Shown here: positions 53,400 through 64,000 of the stretch, piece by piece | How positions within the stretch are numbered: the first letter of the stretch is position 1 | Layout: every line of letters starts with the position of its first letter | The notes under the pieces: model-generated | What the model saw: only the letters and a program-made list of their open reading frames with translations | What the model was told of the DNA's origin: nothing | Database searches by the model: none | Source of the DNA: Heterohyrax brucei | Taxonomy: Eukaryota; Chordata; Mammalia; Hyracoidea; Procaviidae | DNA length: 64,000 bases | Direction: 5' to 3' | Assembly: GCA_028571685.1 (NCBI GenBank) | Contig: CM053146.1 | Span: 23,595,431 to 23,659,430, forward strand | Program-made: the position numbers and the translations under genes

Positions 53400-54370
53400 A
53401 GTTCACCACTGTAGCTAAGCTGTGTGCATAAAGCGGATCCTATTTGACTACTTCACTGAGGGATCAGGCATCCAGGAATGAATAACATGGAAAACTTTGC
53501 CTCCTCCTCTGATCCATATTATTCTAGTATAAGAAGATCAACCTTCAGGCTGTACCGGTCAATGAGGAACTTCCAAAAATGTGGGACTTTCTCATCCAAA
53601 TCCCAGGAAACCAGGATTGTTGATTCCATTCTGGTATCACAAACGTTTCCCAAGAGTCAGGCACCAGATCTCCCTTGGAGAGTTGCCATGGTGGTCATAA
53701 CTGATAGTTAACTGAAAATGTCTTAAGCTTTATCCTATTTATTATTGGTGCCAATATTTTTCCAAGATTATTGTGTTTTGAGGGGTTTAATTTCTTATTT
53801 TCGTATTTAATCTTGACTTTATTTTCCCATTGAACTCTTAATCTCCAACTCTTTTGGGGCTGCTTTATTTTTTCTTCCATTCTCAGCCAATCCAGATGGG
53901 AAAAATAATCCCTCTCCAGTTTATTTCCAACTATTTACTGCATACGGCAGTTCTGTGTGACAGGCTTAGGAGAATGAAGGCAGGTTATTTCACAGCTCCA
54001 AATTGAATTCCCAGCCTTAAAGTTAAAAGTCCAGCCTTTCCCATCACTGGGGCTTGATTCCTGTCTTTTTCTTCATCTCATGCTCCATGTCCTCCCTACT
54101 CCCTCTTCTTCCTAGACTTCTGAATATTTCTCTTTTTTCTTCTTCAGCTCCAGGAAATCTTATTACCCTCTCTCTTGGCTGCCCAAGGCATACTCATGTA
54201 TATTCACCAGGAATTGCATTTTCACATGTTCTTTTTGCCTCCCTTCTCTGCTTCCTGACTAAATTCTCCTCAATGAGAAATTTTGTCACAGACTTTTAAG
54301 AATGTGGCTATCAGTGTAGTACATCCAACTCTGTGCAAAGTTTAGTCTTGTGTCAACATCTTTTCCTATC
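53400..54370. other. No recognised gene or repeat
   Basis: Short frames on both strands (53478-53711, 54054-54299) lack domains. T/C-rich toward 54060-54260. Confidence 0.4.
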
Positions 54371-54374
54371 TGTC

Positions 54375-54515
54375 ATTTTACTTATTTTTTACAACAACTT
54401 TTCAGGCTGAAAAAGCAGGTAAAATTATCACCAGTTTACAAGTGAAAGAGCTGAGTCCAGGAGAGGTTATGTGAATGGTCCCTGATTACCCAGCAAACAA
54501 GCAATACAAGAAACA
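54375..54515 (-). mobile_element. MIR, antisense
   Basis: 'gtaaaattatcaccagttta', 'caagtgaaagagctgagtcc', 'aggagaggttatgtgaatgg', 'tccctgattacccagcaaac', the inverted MIR core. Confidence 0.8.
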
Positions 54516-54839
54516 TAGTCTTGGACCTGGAAAAGAACCTTCATATCATCACAGCCAACATCTCATTAGATATGGGCATCATTTTTTATACCATCCCTGA
54601 AACTTTCTGATGTGTTTAAAAACGGAAAAAAAATATTCGTATACATTGTTTACTTCTCAATGTACGTTTAGAAGACAATGGTAAATCATGTGTGGTTTAG
54701 AATAGTTTATTCAGCAATAGACTAGTTTCTGATGCCTGGTCCTTTCTTAAATGATACTTTTCACACACTTGGGCAGGAACTAGAATTCATACCTCACACC
54801 TTTGTAAAGTACATTTGGCAAAGGAGCTTTTCTTTGGTT

Positions 54840-55245
54840 TTATTGTGGTAAAATATGTATAACATAAAATTGACATTTTAGTCATATTAAGCATATAGTT
54901 TAGTGACATTAAGTATATTTCAATGTCATGTAGCTATGACTACTATTTCTTGAATTTTTTCATCACTCTAAACAGAAATTCTGTACTTATTCAGCAATAG
55001 CTCTGCATTCCTACCCTCACCCAGCCCTGGTAACCTCTAATCACTTTGTCTCTATAAATTTACCAACTCTGTATATTTCATATGTCTTGCCATCAGGTCA
55101 ATTCTGATCCTATTCTGGATATTTTATATAAGTTGGCTCATGTAATATGTGTATCTGACTTGTTTCACTTAGCATACTGTTTTCAAGGTTCAGCCACGTT
55201 TTCAGTAACAGTATCCAGTGGTGCTATCTTTTATATTGCATTGCT
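54840..55245 (-). mobile_element. Old L1 fragment, antisense
   Basis: 'ttttattgtggtaaaatatg', 'tataacataaaattgacatt', 'gtttagtgacattaagtata', 'cctggtaacctctaatcact', 'gtttcacttagcatactgtt' and 'caaggttcagccacgtt' are in the order of an antisense old L1 3' region. A ~38-bp SINE-tail-like insert interrupts it at 55083. Confidence 0.75.
55083..55120 (-). mobile_element. Candidate ultra-short AfroSINE-tail insertion (~38 bp)
   Basis: 'ttgccatcaggtcaattctg' is SINE-tail-like in antisense and breaks the L1 text between '(tt)tcatat' and 'ttatataagttggctcat'. Flanks 'atttcata' (55075-55082) and 'attttata' (55121-55128) agree at 7 of 8. This is the least certain of the six. Confidence 0.55.
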
Positions 55246-55259
55246 GCACTGTGAACAGG

Positions 55260-56340
55260 TGGCAGCAGCAACAGAATCTGTCTAACATCAGGGGTAATAA
55301 TGCCAATCAAGATTAATCCAAGGTTGATCTCTAAGAGGCAGAGGTCAAATATAGCTTCACTCTCCAAACTTTTTACCAATGCTAGCACCAGCGGTACTTC
55401 ACATGACACTCTACTTCTTTTCTGGGTTTTGTAATTCATTCCAGTGGCCACATAGAACTCACAGACCATACTTACAGGTAAGTGGTTTATTAAGGAAGCA
55501 ACAGGGCACAATTTGGGATTAGGATCAGTAATCTACAATTCAGGGCCAGTATCAGGAAGCATATAAGCAAAGTCTGGAAGGTTCCCTGAAATGGAGATCA
55601 CACCCAACTCTTCTTCACTGCAAGATTACTCTCACCTCCTCTCAGAGGTGCAAGTAGGCCCTTCTCTCTGCCATGCATGCCCTCTCTCAGCCCTGCAGGC
55701 CTGTTCCCCAGAGGACAGGCCTCCCTACCTTTGAACTCCCGCCATTGCCCTCTCCACTGCCAGCTGATCTAGCTCATAGCTGTTGCAGCAGTTTTGTTCA
55801 GCAGTCTTAGCTGCATTCCCAGCAGCAGGTTTCTACCATCAAAACTGACAGCTTCTTGCTGTCTTCAGTGTGAAGCTCTCAGTCTGCATTACAGCACTTT
55901 TAGGAGGTTCCTCACCTCCTTTCTGTCCTCTTGCTTTTCTCCTTTTGGATTCTTTCTTCATTCTGAAACCTCTGTGGGGCTGGCTGCATGTATAAACAAA
56001 CTCCTAGTCAATTTCAAGACATGACTCTCCCACTAGAGCCACAATTTGACCAATCCCCTCTCAATAGACCATAGTCATTTAATTTGCATACTAGGCTATA
56101 GTGACTACATTTCCAAAAGTACATTGACCAGTATCTGCAAAGTGCCTAAAATAGACCAATCACAGGTCAGGCTGCAGCCTAGGGCCAGGTGAAAATATAT
56201 TAAGCAATCAAGTTGTTTACTTCTTACCCAGGACATGTCAATCAACCTGGACAAAAGTAGCAAATCCTCTAGGGGTATAAAATAGGGCAAAAATAACTCC
56301 CACATTTAGGGGAAAATTTTCTTAAGCTATTTTGCTAAGG
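55260..56340 (-). other. Unrecognised; possibly an antisense LTR-like repeat
   Basis: Inverted AATAAA ('tttatt' at 55486-55491) downstream of 'catacttacaggtaagtgg', C/T-rich middle and several 'gaccaatc' words (56049, 56153). The overall style is of an old ERV LTR in antisense. No TG...CA ends or partner LTR were found, so this is a weak call. Confidence 0.3.
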
Positions 56341-56390
56341 AGCCAGGGCAAAAGGCCACGTAAAGAAACTCATTTAACCATACACACACA

Positions 56391-56555
56391 AGGAGCTCAG
56401 GTGATGTAATTGTTACATGCTCAGCTACTAACCAGCAACTCTGCAAGAGAAAGAGGTGAAGATCTGCTTGATTAAAGAATACAGCCAATAAAACTTTATG
56501 GTAAAGTTCTACTGTGTCACATGGGATTGCTGAGTCAAAATAGAATCAGTTTTAT
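56391..56555 (+). mobile_element. AfroSINE, diverged
   Basis: 'ggagctcaggtgatgtaatt', 'gctcagctactaaccagcaa', 'gaagatctgcttgattaaag', 'gtaaagttctactgtgtcac', 'gctgagtcaaaatagaatca'. Confidence 0.85.
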
Positions 56556-56999
56556 CCAACACTTCCATACATGCTATGGATTATTGATGCCCCCTTTACC
56601 CTACCCAGAAGAATGGGTTCACAGAAGGGGAAGTGGCCTTCTCCAGGGTCAAAGAGTTACATGAAGGATGCATAGTTCTGGGGCAGGAAGGCTGCCAAGA
56701 AGGACACAAAGAAGCAAGTTCATTGGCAGGATGCCATGACTATAGGCAGGGAAGGTGTAACGACCATGCACCAAACACAAGAAGTGAGATATTCAGGAAA
56801 GGACAAACAGGCGTATGATCCAATGACAGTAGTGTGCCAGGGTGGTGTTTGAACACCTCTACAGATGAGGCTGAAGTAGGATATTCTTAGTTCAGTACCC
56901 AGAGTTTTCTGCAGATTGAAGTGGGACACGGTAAGAAATTGAACTTGCCTTGGCCATCAATCTGACCTGCCTAATCTTTTAGTCCTTCTTCACTAAACT

Positions 57000-57017
57000 T
57001 GACGGCACTTGGCTCGC
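57000..57017 (+). mobile_element. Ultra-short AfroSINE/RTE-tail insertion (18 bp)
   Basis: Insert 'tgacggcacttggctcgc' between perfect 10-bp duplications 'tcactaaact' (56990-56999 and 57018-57027). The smallest of the group. Confidence 0.85.
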
Positions 57018-57129
57018 TCACTAAACTCACCTTTCCTGTGGCCTGCACCTGATATCTGAGAAGGATCAGAGACTATTCAGCCCAGCCATAAACAACTAGT
57101 AAGTCATTCACATTTTCACTTATGTTGTT

Positions 57130-57640
57130 GTAAGAAAAAGACAAGCTTGGCCCACAGAGCAAAAAACACCTCAGACATCACTGTGTTTAAAGAGGAAGGA
57201 GATTTATTGGTAGTGGTGCAGCCAGGCTCAGGTCCAGAATGGCTACACACCCCCTCCTGTTATCAAAACATCCCTTTTATATGTTTTCTCAAGAAAGCGA
57301 AGACATTTCCATACAGCTTTCTAATTGGCATTAGTAGGTTTACAGCTCTTCATGCTGCTTTTCTATTGGCACCAACAAACGTACAGAGGCAAGGATAAGC
57401 AGTCTGTGTTAAGTTACAAGGAAAAAAAATCCCCTTCCCTTAGAAGCAGAGCCTTATCTCAGGAAATGCTGTGAGGGCAGGGAGAAATGTTCTTGAGCTG
57501 GTACAGGCAGAGAAACATCTGAGCTTCTGTGAATCTTAAAGTGAAATCTTCTTAAAAGTTTTCTCCTCTCTCAATGTCTCCTGAGAGGAATGAATCCTAT
57601 GCTTCTTTTATCTTTTGTCCTTATTTTGAGTTTAACGTGG
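57130..57640 (-). mobile_element. Candidate solo LTR, antisense
   Basis: On the minus strand: CCAAT-type words (inverted 'ctaattggc' at 57321 and 'ctattggc' at 57364), then AATAAA (inverted 'tttatt' at 57212-57217) and an R/U5-like T/C-rich end near 57130-57200. This promoter-to-polyA order is LTR-like. No TSD or internal sequence seen. Confidence 0.4.
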
Positions 57641-57649
57641 CCTTAACAA

Positions 57650-59095
57650 CAAAAATTTCAAGAGTTCTAAAGTATCTTTCAGCAGTCTAACTCTGCAGAT
57701 TCCTTTCTGCGTCTCCTTCATTAGTTTCCTTGGCACATGTTTTCTGGTCAGCTGTCTTTTGCAGGGCTACATCCTCTCAGACATCATGCCAACTTCTTTC
57801 CCCCATGTTTCTTGACCTAAGCATGGACTTTTAACTTCAAGGAGAGCAGCCAAGTGTCAAATTTGGCCTTTCCCAAGTTTTGACTACAGAAGGTCCAGCA
57901 ACCCCCTGAAGTGATTGGCGATGCTGTCTTCGGGCCAAATACAGAAGGCAGCTGCAGATGGTGCTACAGAGAGATAGTGTGCGGAAGACACCACCCGCCA
58001 ATTCTGGACACCCAGTCCCAGCCAAGCCACCAGACTCCTGGCTCACAGTCAAGACCCCAGCCTTGCCCCATGAAGGGCCATGTGGAAACGCATCCAGATA
58101 CCTTAGGGGACTGTCTGGCAACCTGTTCCCCCCAGCATGAGGTCTCTAGACTCAGAGCCAACCAGAACTTGAGGAAAGAATGCCTGGCTGAGTTAAGTCT
58201 GAAGACCTACTTTCATCTTTACAGCCTTCAGGAGAACCCAGAATCTCTCAGGCTTTTAGGTTAGGCTTTCTGTTCTTATGCCCAGTTTATGATACCAACT
58301 CTTTGGAACTGGGCCCTATTGCTTCACTTTCTGAAAGTAAGTCTCATAACAGTCATATAGGGAATGTGTTTGTGATTTTAATCTGTTCATCATCTATTGT
58401 TCATTCTTCTGGAATAACACCTCATGTTTCCCTTGCCCATTCATAGCTCAGTACTTATGATTCTAGTGATGATCCTGATTTCCTGTGAGACATGAACAAC
58501 CCATGCCTGGCCAGTCAGCAGTTTGCATTCACCGAGCCACAGGAGTGGGTTCAAGGGTGAGATATGACCCAGGTGTAATCAATTATGTAACATCTTTGCT
58601 TTAACCATAGTTATTACTTTGTTTTGGACATTAAGATTCAAATTGTTCCAATTACAGCAATATTTCAATTTCTGATGAGCTACTGTAGAACCAATGCTCA
58701 GTTTTAGCTGGATTTGAAACTGGGATGAAGTAAGAATATAGCAGTTGGCTGTATTTTGCCACAACATGAAATCTGAGAATAAAACCAACGTGACAAGCAA
58801 AGCCAAGAAAGAGAAGCTGGGTCCTGTTGGTTTCATTTCAATCTTGGGATTGAGTATTATCTGAAATTATTTCTACCTTTGGATTTTTTTTACCTGTTGT
58901 GTAAGACAAAAACTTGTTTTTATGACTTAAGCACTTACAGTTTGATTTTAAAACTCTTAATGCACCCACCATGTCCCTCCAAATGTGCTTGATGTGTGCA
59001 GTTTCACTGAAAGCTAGACAATGGAAGTTTTCTTTGGTACTCAGGCCAACATGGCTCAGCTGGCTTTAGGCAAAAAGTAAAATTGCTAGATTCAT
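57650..59095. other. No gene recognised
   Basis: Includes overlapping frames of 117 codons (57911-58264, plus) and 94 codons (58121-57837, minus) in a C-rich stretch without domains. A repeat-like part ('atgcctggccagtcagcagt', 58504) was not identified. Confidence 0.4.
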
Positions 59096-59658
59096 GTGCA
59101 TTCAAAAGTTCCATATTAGGATTTGCAGCAAATGAGGGCCTGAATATTTTGTCCATTTTTTATTGGACTGTATTTTTATACTGACTTACATTCTTTGTAT
59201 ATTCTGGTTATCAGTGCTTTGTCAGGTATGTGTTTTGCAAATAGGTTCTTTAATAGTTTTTCGTTCACTGTCGTTATATCTTTTGATGAACAGAAGTTTT
59301 TGTGGGTTTTTTTTATTTGTTGTTTGTTTTTTTAGGTAATTATTTTATTTTATTTTTGGTGAAGATATACGCTGCCAAACCTGTTTCAAGTCAACAGTTT
59401 CTAGACTTAGTGACATTGGTTACATTTTTCACATTGTGTCAACATTTTTGTTATTTCTATTCTAGTTATTTCAGATAAGTAACAATTTTAATTTTAACAA
59501 AATCCAATTTACCAGTTTACTCTTTATGGATTGTCCTTTTTATGTCCTGTTTTGTCCAACCAAAGTCATGAAGATATTCTTCTATCTGCTAGAAACTTTA
59601 TTGTTTTATTTTTCTCATTTAGATCTACAAACTACCTGAAATTAATTTTGGTGTCTGT

Positions 59659-59708
59659 CCTGGCCCCTAGGGCCGCCATGAGTCGGATCCGACTCGACGG
59701 CACTTGAC
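59659..59708 (+). mobile_element. Ultra-short AfroSINE-tail insertion (~50 bp), well preserved
   Basis: 'gccgccatgagtcggatccg' then 'actcgacggcacttgac', near-consensus SINE 3' end, inside antisense L1 ORF2. Flanks 'tgtctgt' (59652-59658) and 'tgactgt' (59709-59715), one mismatch in seven. The insert holds the perfect 16-bp palindrome gagtcggatccgactc. Confidence 0.85.
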
Positions 59709-60002
59709 TGACTGTGATATAGGAGAAAAGTCAAGTTTTTCTTTTTTTCACAGAAGTAACTGGTTGATCAGGTGTTATTTATTTAAAAAACCACTCTTGC
59801 TGCATTTTCAGTGGCTTATATGACAGTACATGCATGTGGGATAAAGGACCTATTTTTACCCTAAGTAAGATGACCTTTTACCTCAACTCTGGGTAAGTAA
59901 TCATTGGAGTTATTGGGATATCTTCGTGTGGAATTTCCAGATCATACCCTGGAATTGTGCTGGTGAATGGGGACTGAGCTTGTAGATAACGCTCTGAAGT
60001 AA

Positions 60003-60155
60003 TGGTAAACCCTTTGCTGTACAGTTGATTCCAATTCATAATGACCCTATAGAACACAGTAGAACTGCCCCATATTGTTTCTAATTAGCAACTGATAGAT
60101 ATAAATTATCAACCTTTTGATTAGCAGCTGAGCTGTTAACCACTGTACCTAGCCC
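60003..60155 (-). mobile_element. AfroSINE, antisense
   Basis: 'ccctttgctgtacagttgat', 'ccaattcataatgaccctat', 'gtagaactgccccatattgt', 'taaattatcaaccttttgat', inverted head 'gctgttaaccactgtaccta'. Confidence 0.92.
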
Positions 60156-60699
60156 CAAATTTGTGGACAACAGGTCAAATGGTTAGGGTGTCATTTGCAC
60201 TCCCCAAACCTGAGGATTGCATCTGCCTGTCGGTAGCTTGAAGGATGGTGTTCTTTTAACCTGTGAGTGTCAGTCTAGTTCTAGATAAGTAACATTGGAA
60301 ATAGAGAATATGGCACCAAGGTGACTCACAACAATGATGGAGAACTGGCAATGTGAAAGCTAGATCAATCTCTACGTTTAGAGGATTGGATTCATGTTAA
60401 TCCTTACCACACAATGTGTGGATGTGAAATGGAACTCTATACTATTTCGTTGGTCTATTTCTATTTCCACTTTTGTCAGCCCCCACAACTGGAAGTCAGA
60501 TGATGACAAGTAGGAGGCAGGATCCAGAATGGGAATGATCCTTGATAGAGCATCTAAATACACACTAATGGTAGGCCAAATCCCCAAGGAAACTCCCAGT
60601 TCAGTTAATTGACTGCTCATAGTAGTTCTAATCATGGAAGTGATAATGTATATAACACTGTGGAACAGCAATTGAACTAAAGACTGTCAAACCACTGAG

Positions 60700-60838
60700 A
60701 ATCACAGCCCAGCCGAATTGACATGAAATGTTAACCATCACATCCAGTCTTTTTTCTGTGGAGCTACTGGGTGGATTCGAACTGCAAACCATTCAGTTGG
60801 CAGCCAAGTGTTAAAAGTGTGCCACTGGGCTCCTTTTG
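60700..60838 (-). mobile_element. AfroSINE, antisense, diverged
   Basis: 'agccgaattgacatgaaatg' at the tail side, then 'ctactgggtggattcgaact', 'gcaaaccattcagttggcag' and inverted head 'aagtgtgccactgggctcc'. Central body largely missing. Confidence 0.85.
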
Positions 60839-61367
60839 CTTTATAATAAGTTGTGATGTATGGCAGTATAAATCCTCCAACACTTCTTCAAGGTTGTCTT
60901 GCTATTATTGGTCCTTTGCTTTTCTGCATAGACTTTAGAATATGTTAGTCAGTATCTATTAAAAGCATAAATTAAAAAAAAACCTTGAATAGATTTTTAT
61001 TGATAATGCCTTGAATTGAGATATAAATATAGAAAGACCAGACATCTTTAAAATATTAGCCTTCAGTGTTTGTATAGGATATATCTATCCATTTGTCTGC
61101 ATCTTCCTTAGTTTCTCTCAGTAGAATTAATACAGAGGTCATTTACCTTATTAGTAAATCTATTACTAAATATTTGATAGCTTTGATGTTACTGTAAATG
61201 GTTTCATTTATAAAAATTTTGTTTTCTAATGAAATTATTTGTTCTAGTACAGAGGAATACAATTTATTGTTTTATGGACTTTATAACCTAAAATCTTGCT
61301 GAATTCACTTATGAATTCTAATGCTTTCTTGGTAGATGCTTTTAGGTTTTCTACACAGAAAATTAAG

Positions 61368-61545
61368 GAACCCTGGTGGTGCAGTGGGTGCTTGGCTGTT
61401 CACTAAAGGGTTGGCAGTTTCAGCCCATCAGAAGAAAGATGTGACCGTTAGCTTCCATAAAGATTATGGTCTTGGAAAACTTAAGAGGCAGTTCTACTCT
61501 GTCCTACAGGATCATTATGAGAATCAATTCAACACAAAATCGTAA
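61368..61545 (+). mobile_element. AfroSINE in antisense L1
   Basis: 'aaggaaccctggtggtgcag', 'gggttggcagtttcagccca', 'gaccgttagcttccataaag', 'cagttctactctgtcctaca', tail 'tatgagaatcaattcaacac'. The surrounding L1 text resumes after it. Confidence 0.94.
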
Positions 61546-64000
61546 CATTTAGAAATAAAAATTTTAACATTAGGTAAAATATTGGTAAGGTTTAATTGTA
61601 GATACTCTTATTTTTATTCACTAAAAGTTTTTTATTTATTTGGAGTTTTTTTTTTATTATTATCAAGGTCTGTTGAATGGTACTAAATGTCCCTTCTGCC
61701 TATGTTGAGGTGATCATATACTTTTCCTCTCATATCTATCTGGTAAATTATACTGATTGTTTTTGAATATTAAAATAACCTTACATTCTTAATGAATTAA
61801 GTTCAATTGCTAAGTATTTTATTTGAAATCTTTGCATTTATGTTTATACAGAATATTGGTATGGAACTTTCTTTTTATATAACCTAATTTTTAGATTTGT
61901 TACTCAGTTGTGCTGGCTCCGTAAGATGAGCTTTATCTTTTGCTTCAAGTTTTTGAAAAGGGCATATTAGTATCTTAAGCTATGATCCTGGATTGGTCTA
62001 TTTCCCCTTTTTAGTTCTGTCAATTTTTTGTATTATATATTTTAAGCAATGCTACCATGTGCATAAAATTTAGTTTTTATTATGGCGAATTGTGTCTCAG
62101 TGTCTCAAGTAGAACATCTAGCCTTCAAGTCTACTCTATCTCATGTAAACATAGTCACATAGTTTTCTTTTGGTGATTTCATGGTAAATATGTTTTCTTT
62201 CTTTCACTTTTATTCTGTTTCTCTATATCGAAATCTTTATTATGGATTGTATATTTAAGTTTTTTCTCCTTTGCTTTTTGTTCCACATTTCTTATCTTCC
62301 ACAGATTAATGACATATTTTTTATGAATTCCTATTTTCTTATTAAATATATATGTTTGGAAATTACTATAGAATTTCCAGTATTCATCTTTGACTTTTCA
62401 GAGTTAACTTGAAAGTGCATCTTTTTTCACTAGTTTGGCAATGAAACGAGCTTAACAACACTTTAACTCTACTTATACTTACTCCCCAACTGCCTTTTGT
62501 GATGTTGATAGTATGTATTTTAACTCTCTGTATATTTTAACTCCCACAACATATTATTATTATTGTTTTTTAAAGAGTTAAGATTAACTTATTCTTACGT
62601 ATATATATCCACTGTTTCCCGGGTTACCTTTTCCTTCCTGCTTTAACATGCTTCCCTATGGGGTAATTTTTCTTATGTCTAAAGAAGACCCTTCAGTACA
62701 TGTATATTTTTGATGACAACAAATTCTCTATGCATTTTTCCAAAATGTTTCTTTTCTTTCTTTATGAAGGACATGTGTCCTGGGCGTAGAAACTTAGGTT
62801 GGTGGTTATTTTCCTTCAGCACTTTAAGATACAATTCCATAGTCTGCTGTATGTTATGGTTTATGATGAGGTCATTTGCTAATTTTATTTACGTTTCTTA
62901 GAAAGAAATGTGTCTTTTTCATCCAGATACTTTAATTTTAAAGGCTTTTCTATTTTAGAATACTTTTAGATTTATAGAAATTTTGCATATATAGGACACT
63001 AAGTTCCCACATACCCTAACCCGAGTTTCTCCCATTATTAACATTTACATGGTATGACACATTGGTCACAATTACTGAACTGATATTAACACATTATCAT
63101 TAACAAAAGTCTATACTTCCCTAGGATTCCCTTAGCTTTAACCACAGTCCTACTTTGGTTACATTTAGCAATCTGTGTCACTATAGGCTCCTCTTGGCTG
63201 TGAGAGTTTCGCAGACTTTCAAAAATGTGGCCTCAACAATTTTAGATGCACTAGTCAGGTATGTTGCAGAATTCCTTCAATTGAGATTTTTCTTATGTTT
63301 TCCTAACCACAAATGGGGTTACATTTTTTTTAGTTACTATTATTTCTAGGAAAGACACAGGGTTAAAGTGTCATTCTCATCACATCATATCACGTTTGTT
63401 GCTATCAGCTTATCACTTGGTTGAGCTAGTGCTTGTAAGGTGTCTTCAAAGTCAGTTTACTCTCAGCTCCCCCTTCCCCATACTGTTTTCTTTGGAAGGA
63501 AGTAGTTATGTGCAGGCTACTTTCAAGGGGTAGGGAGTTTTGATCCATCTGTTTAAATTATTTAGAAATATTCAGCACAGGATATCTGCCACTTTATCTA
63601 TTCAGTAATTTATGTACATCAATATGGACTTGTGGATATTTAGTATTTATTTTATACTTTGTGTTATGATCCAATACTTGTTCATTCATTCATCTTAAAT
63701 TGTTGCATCTTTGACCATATATATTTCCTTTGCCATATTCCCATCACTATGTGACTTGTTTTTATTTTTAGCACTTTCTTACTTTCTAGCACTACAATAC
63801 ACTGCATAATCATTTCATATACTCCCTGTCCCAGCCCTGGAATCGGCTGTTTCTCCAAGGTGATCCAGTTTCTTTTATTTAGGAATGATATTAGAAACAA
63901 GTATCTGTGAGTTACATATGTTCACTGCTCTGAAGTGTCTTCTAGGTCCTCATCACTGACAGAGCAAAACAACGTTTATATGTATACCAACTTGTGTATA

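Larger units (their letters stand above)
59100..64000 (-). mobile_element. Long ancient L1, antisense: ORF2, ORF1, 5' region
   Basis: In plus-strand order the element reads 3' to 5'. ORF2: 'cttttgatgaacagaagttt' (59280), 'ggattgtcctttttatgtcc' (59529), 'gctttataataagttgtgat' (60838), 'ctaaatatttgatagctttg' (61166). ORF1 C-terminal region: ~62690-62900 ('tcagcactttaagatacaat'). A 5' UTR-like section follows: 'ttgcatatataggacactaa' (62983), 'ggctcctcttggctgtgaga' (63185), 'catatcacgtttgttgctat' (63386), 'caatatggacttgtggatat' (63620), 'ctagcactacaatacactgc' (63785). It runs off the window. Four AfroSINE-related inserts interrupt it. Stretches at 59830-60000 and 60160-60700 match L1 poorly. All frames are dead. 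Confidence 0.75.

Noticed and set aside
57911..58264. 117-codon plus frame overlapping minus frames at 57837-58161
   Set aside because: Several overlapping frames on both strands in a C-rich stretch, no recognisable domain, no supporting splice or promoter structure.
1..64000. CRISPR array, bacterial operon or phage-like system
   Set aside because: No regularly spaced direct repeats, no Shine-Dalgarno-linked gene clusters and no long open frames; the content is entirely mammalian-type interspersed repeats.

Overview
This window is nuclear DNA from an afrotherian mammal, most likely a paenungulate such as an elephant, manatee or hyrax. The evidence is about forty copies of tRNA-derived AfroSINE repeats on both strands, a BovB-like RTE retrotransposon of the type that mobilises them, and long L1 segments with the afrotherian kind of 3' UTR. 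I found no host protein-coding exon, rRNA, functional tRNA or CRISPR array. Every open frame I examined is either inside a dead transposon or carries no recognisable signature. The region reads as intergenic or deep-intronic DNA built by layered retrotransposition.

Layout. 0-1.8 kb: L1 3' end. 1.9-10.7 kb: cluster of SINEs and MaLR-type LTRs, including an LTR hit twice in succession by AfroSINEs at about the same site. 10.7-14.2 kb: mostly repeat-free. 14.2-16.0 kb: a ~200-bp inverted duplication whose inner boundaries lie in SINE sequence. 16-20 kb: old L1, L2-like and hAT remnants. 20.4-20.9 kb: a fold-back mariner element. 21.4-27.8 kb: L1 pieces in both orientations, including an ORF1 split by inversion. 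28-33 kb: SINEs, an LTR, an L1 3' UTR, a 214-bp retrocopy of unknown origin with a 14-bp target duplication. 33.2-34.9 kb: RTE reverse-transcriptase pseudogene. 35.8-36.4 kb: further copies of the mariner fold-back family. 36.6-38 kb: antisense old L1. 38-40.3 kb: mostly unique sequence.

40.3-45.45 kb holds a structurally complete but dead class I (gamma-like) endogenous retrovirus. It has two LTRs, a perfect 5-bp target duplication, a tRNA-Phe-type primer site, broken gag, a protease remnant and broken env. Nearly all of pol is deleted. 45.8-49.7 kb: MIRs and one L1 nested inside another. 49.7-59 kb: sparse old repeats, an antisense LTR candidate and unrecognised sequence. 59.1-64 kb: a long antisense ancient L1 read in the order ORF2, ORF1, 5' region, cut by four AfroSINE-related insertions.

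The elements are linked. AfroSINE 3' ends resemble the RTE 3' end at 34.8 kb, which fits mobilisation by RTE machinery. Six very short insertions (18-50 bp) consist only of this shared 3' tail, most with recognisable target duplications. I consider them the most unusual feature of the window. All family names rest on sequence recognition by eye, without a database search; boundaries are generally good to about 10-30 bp.
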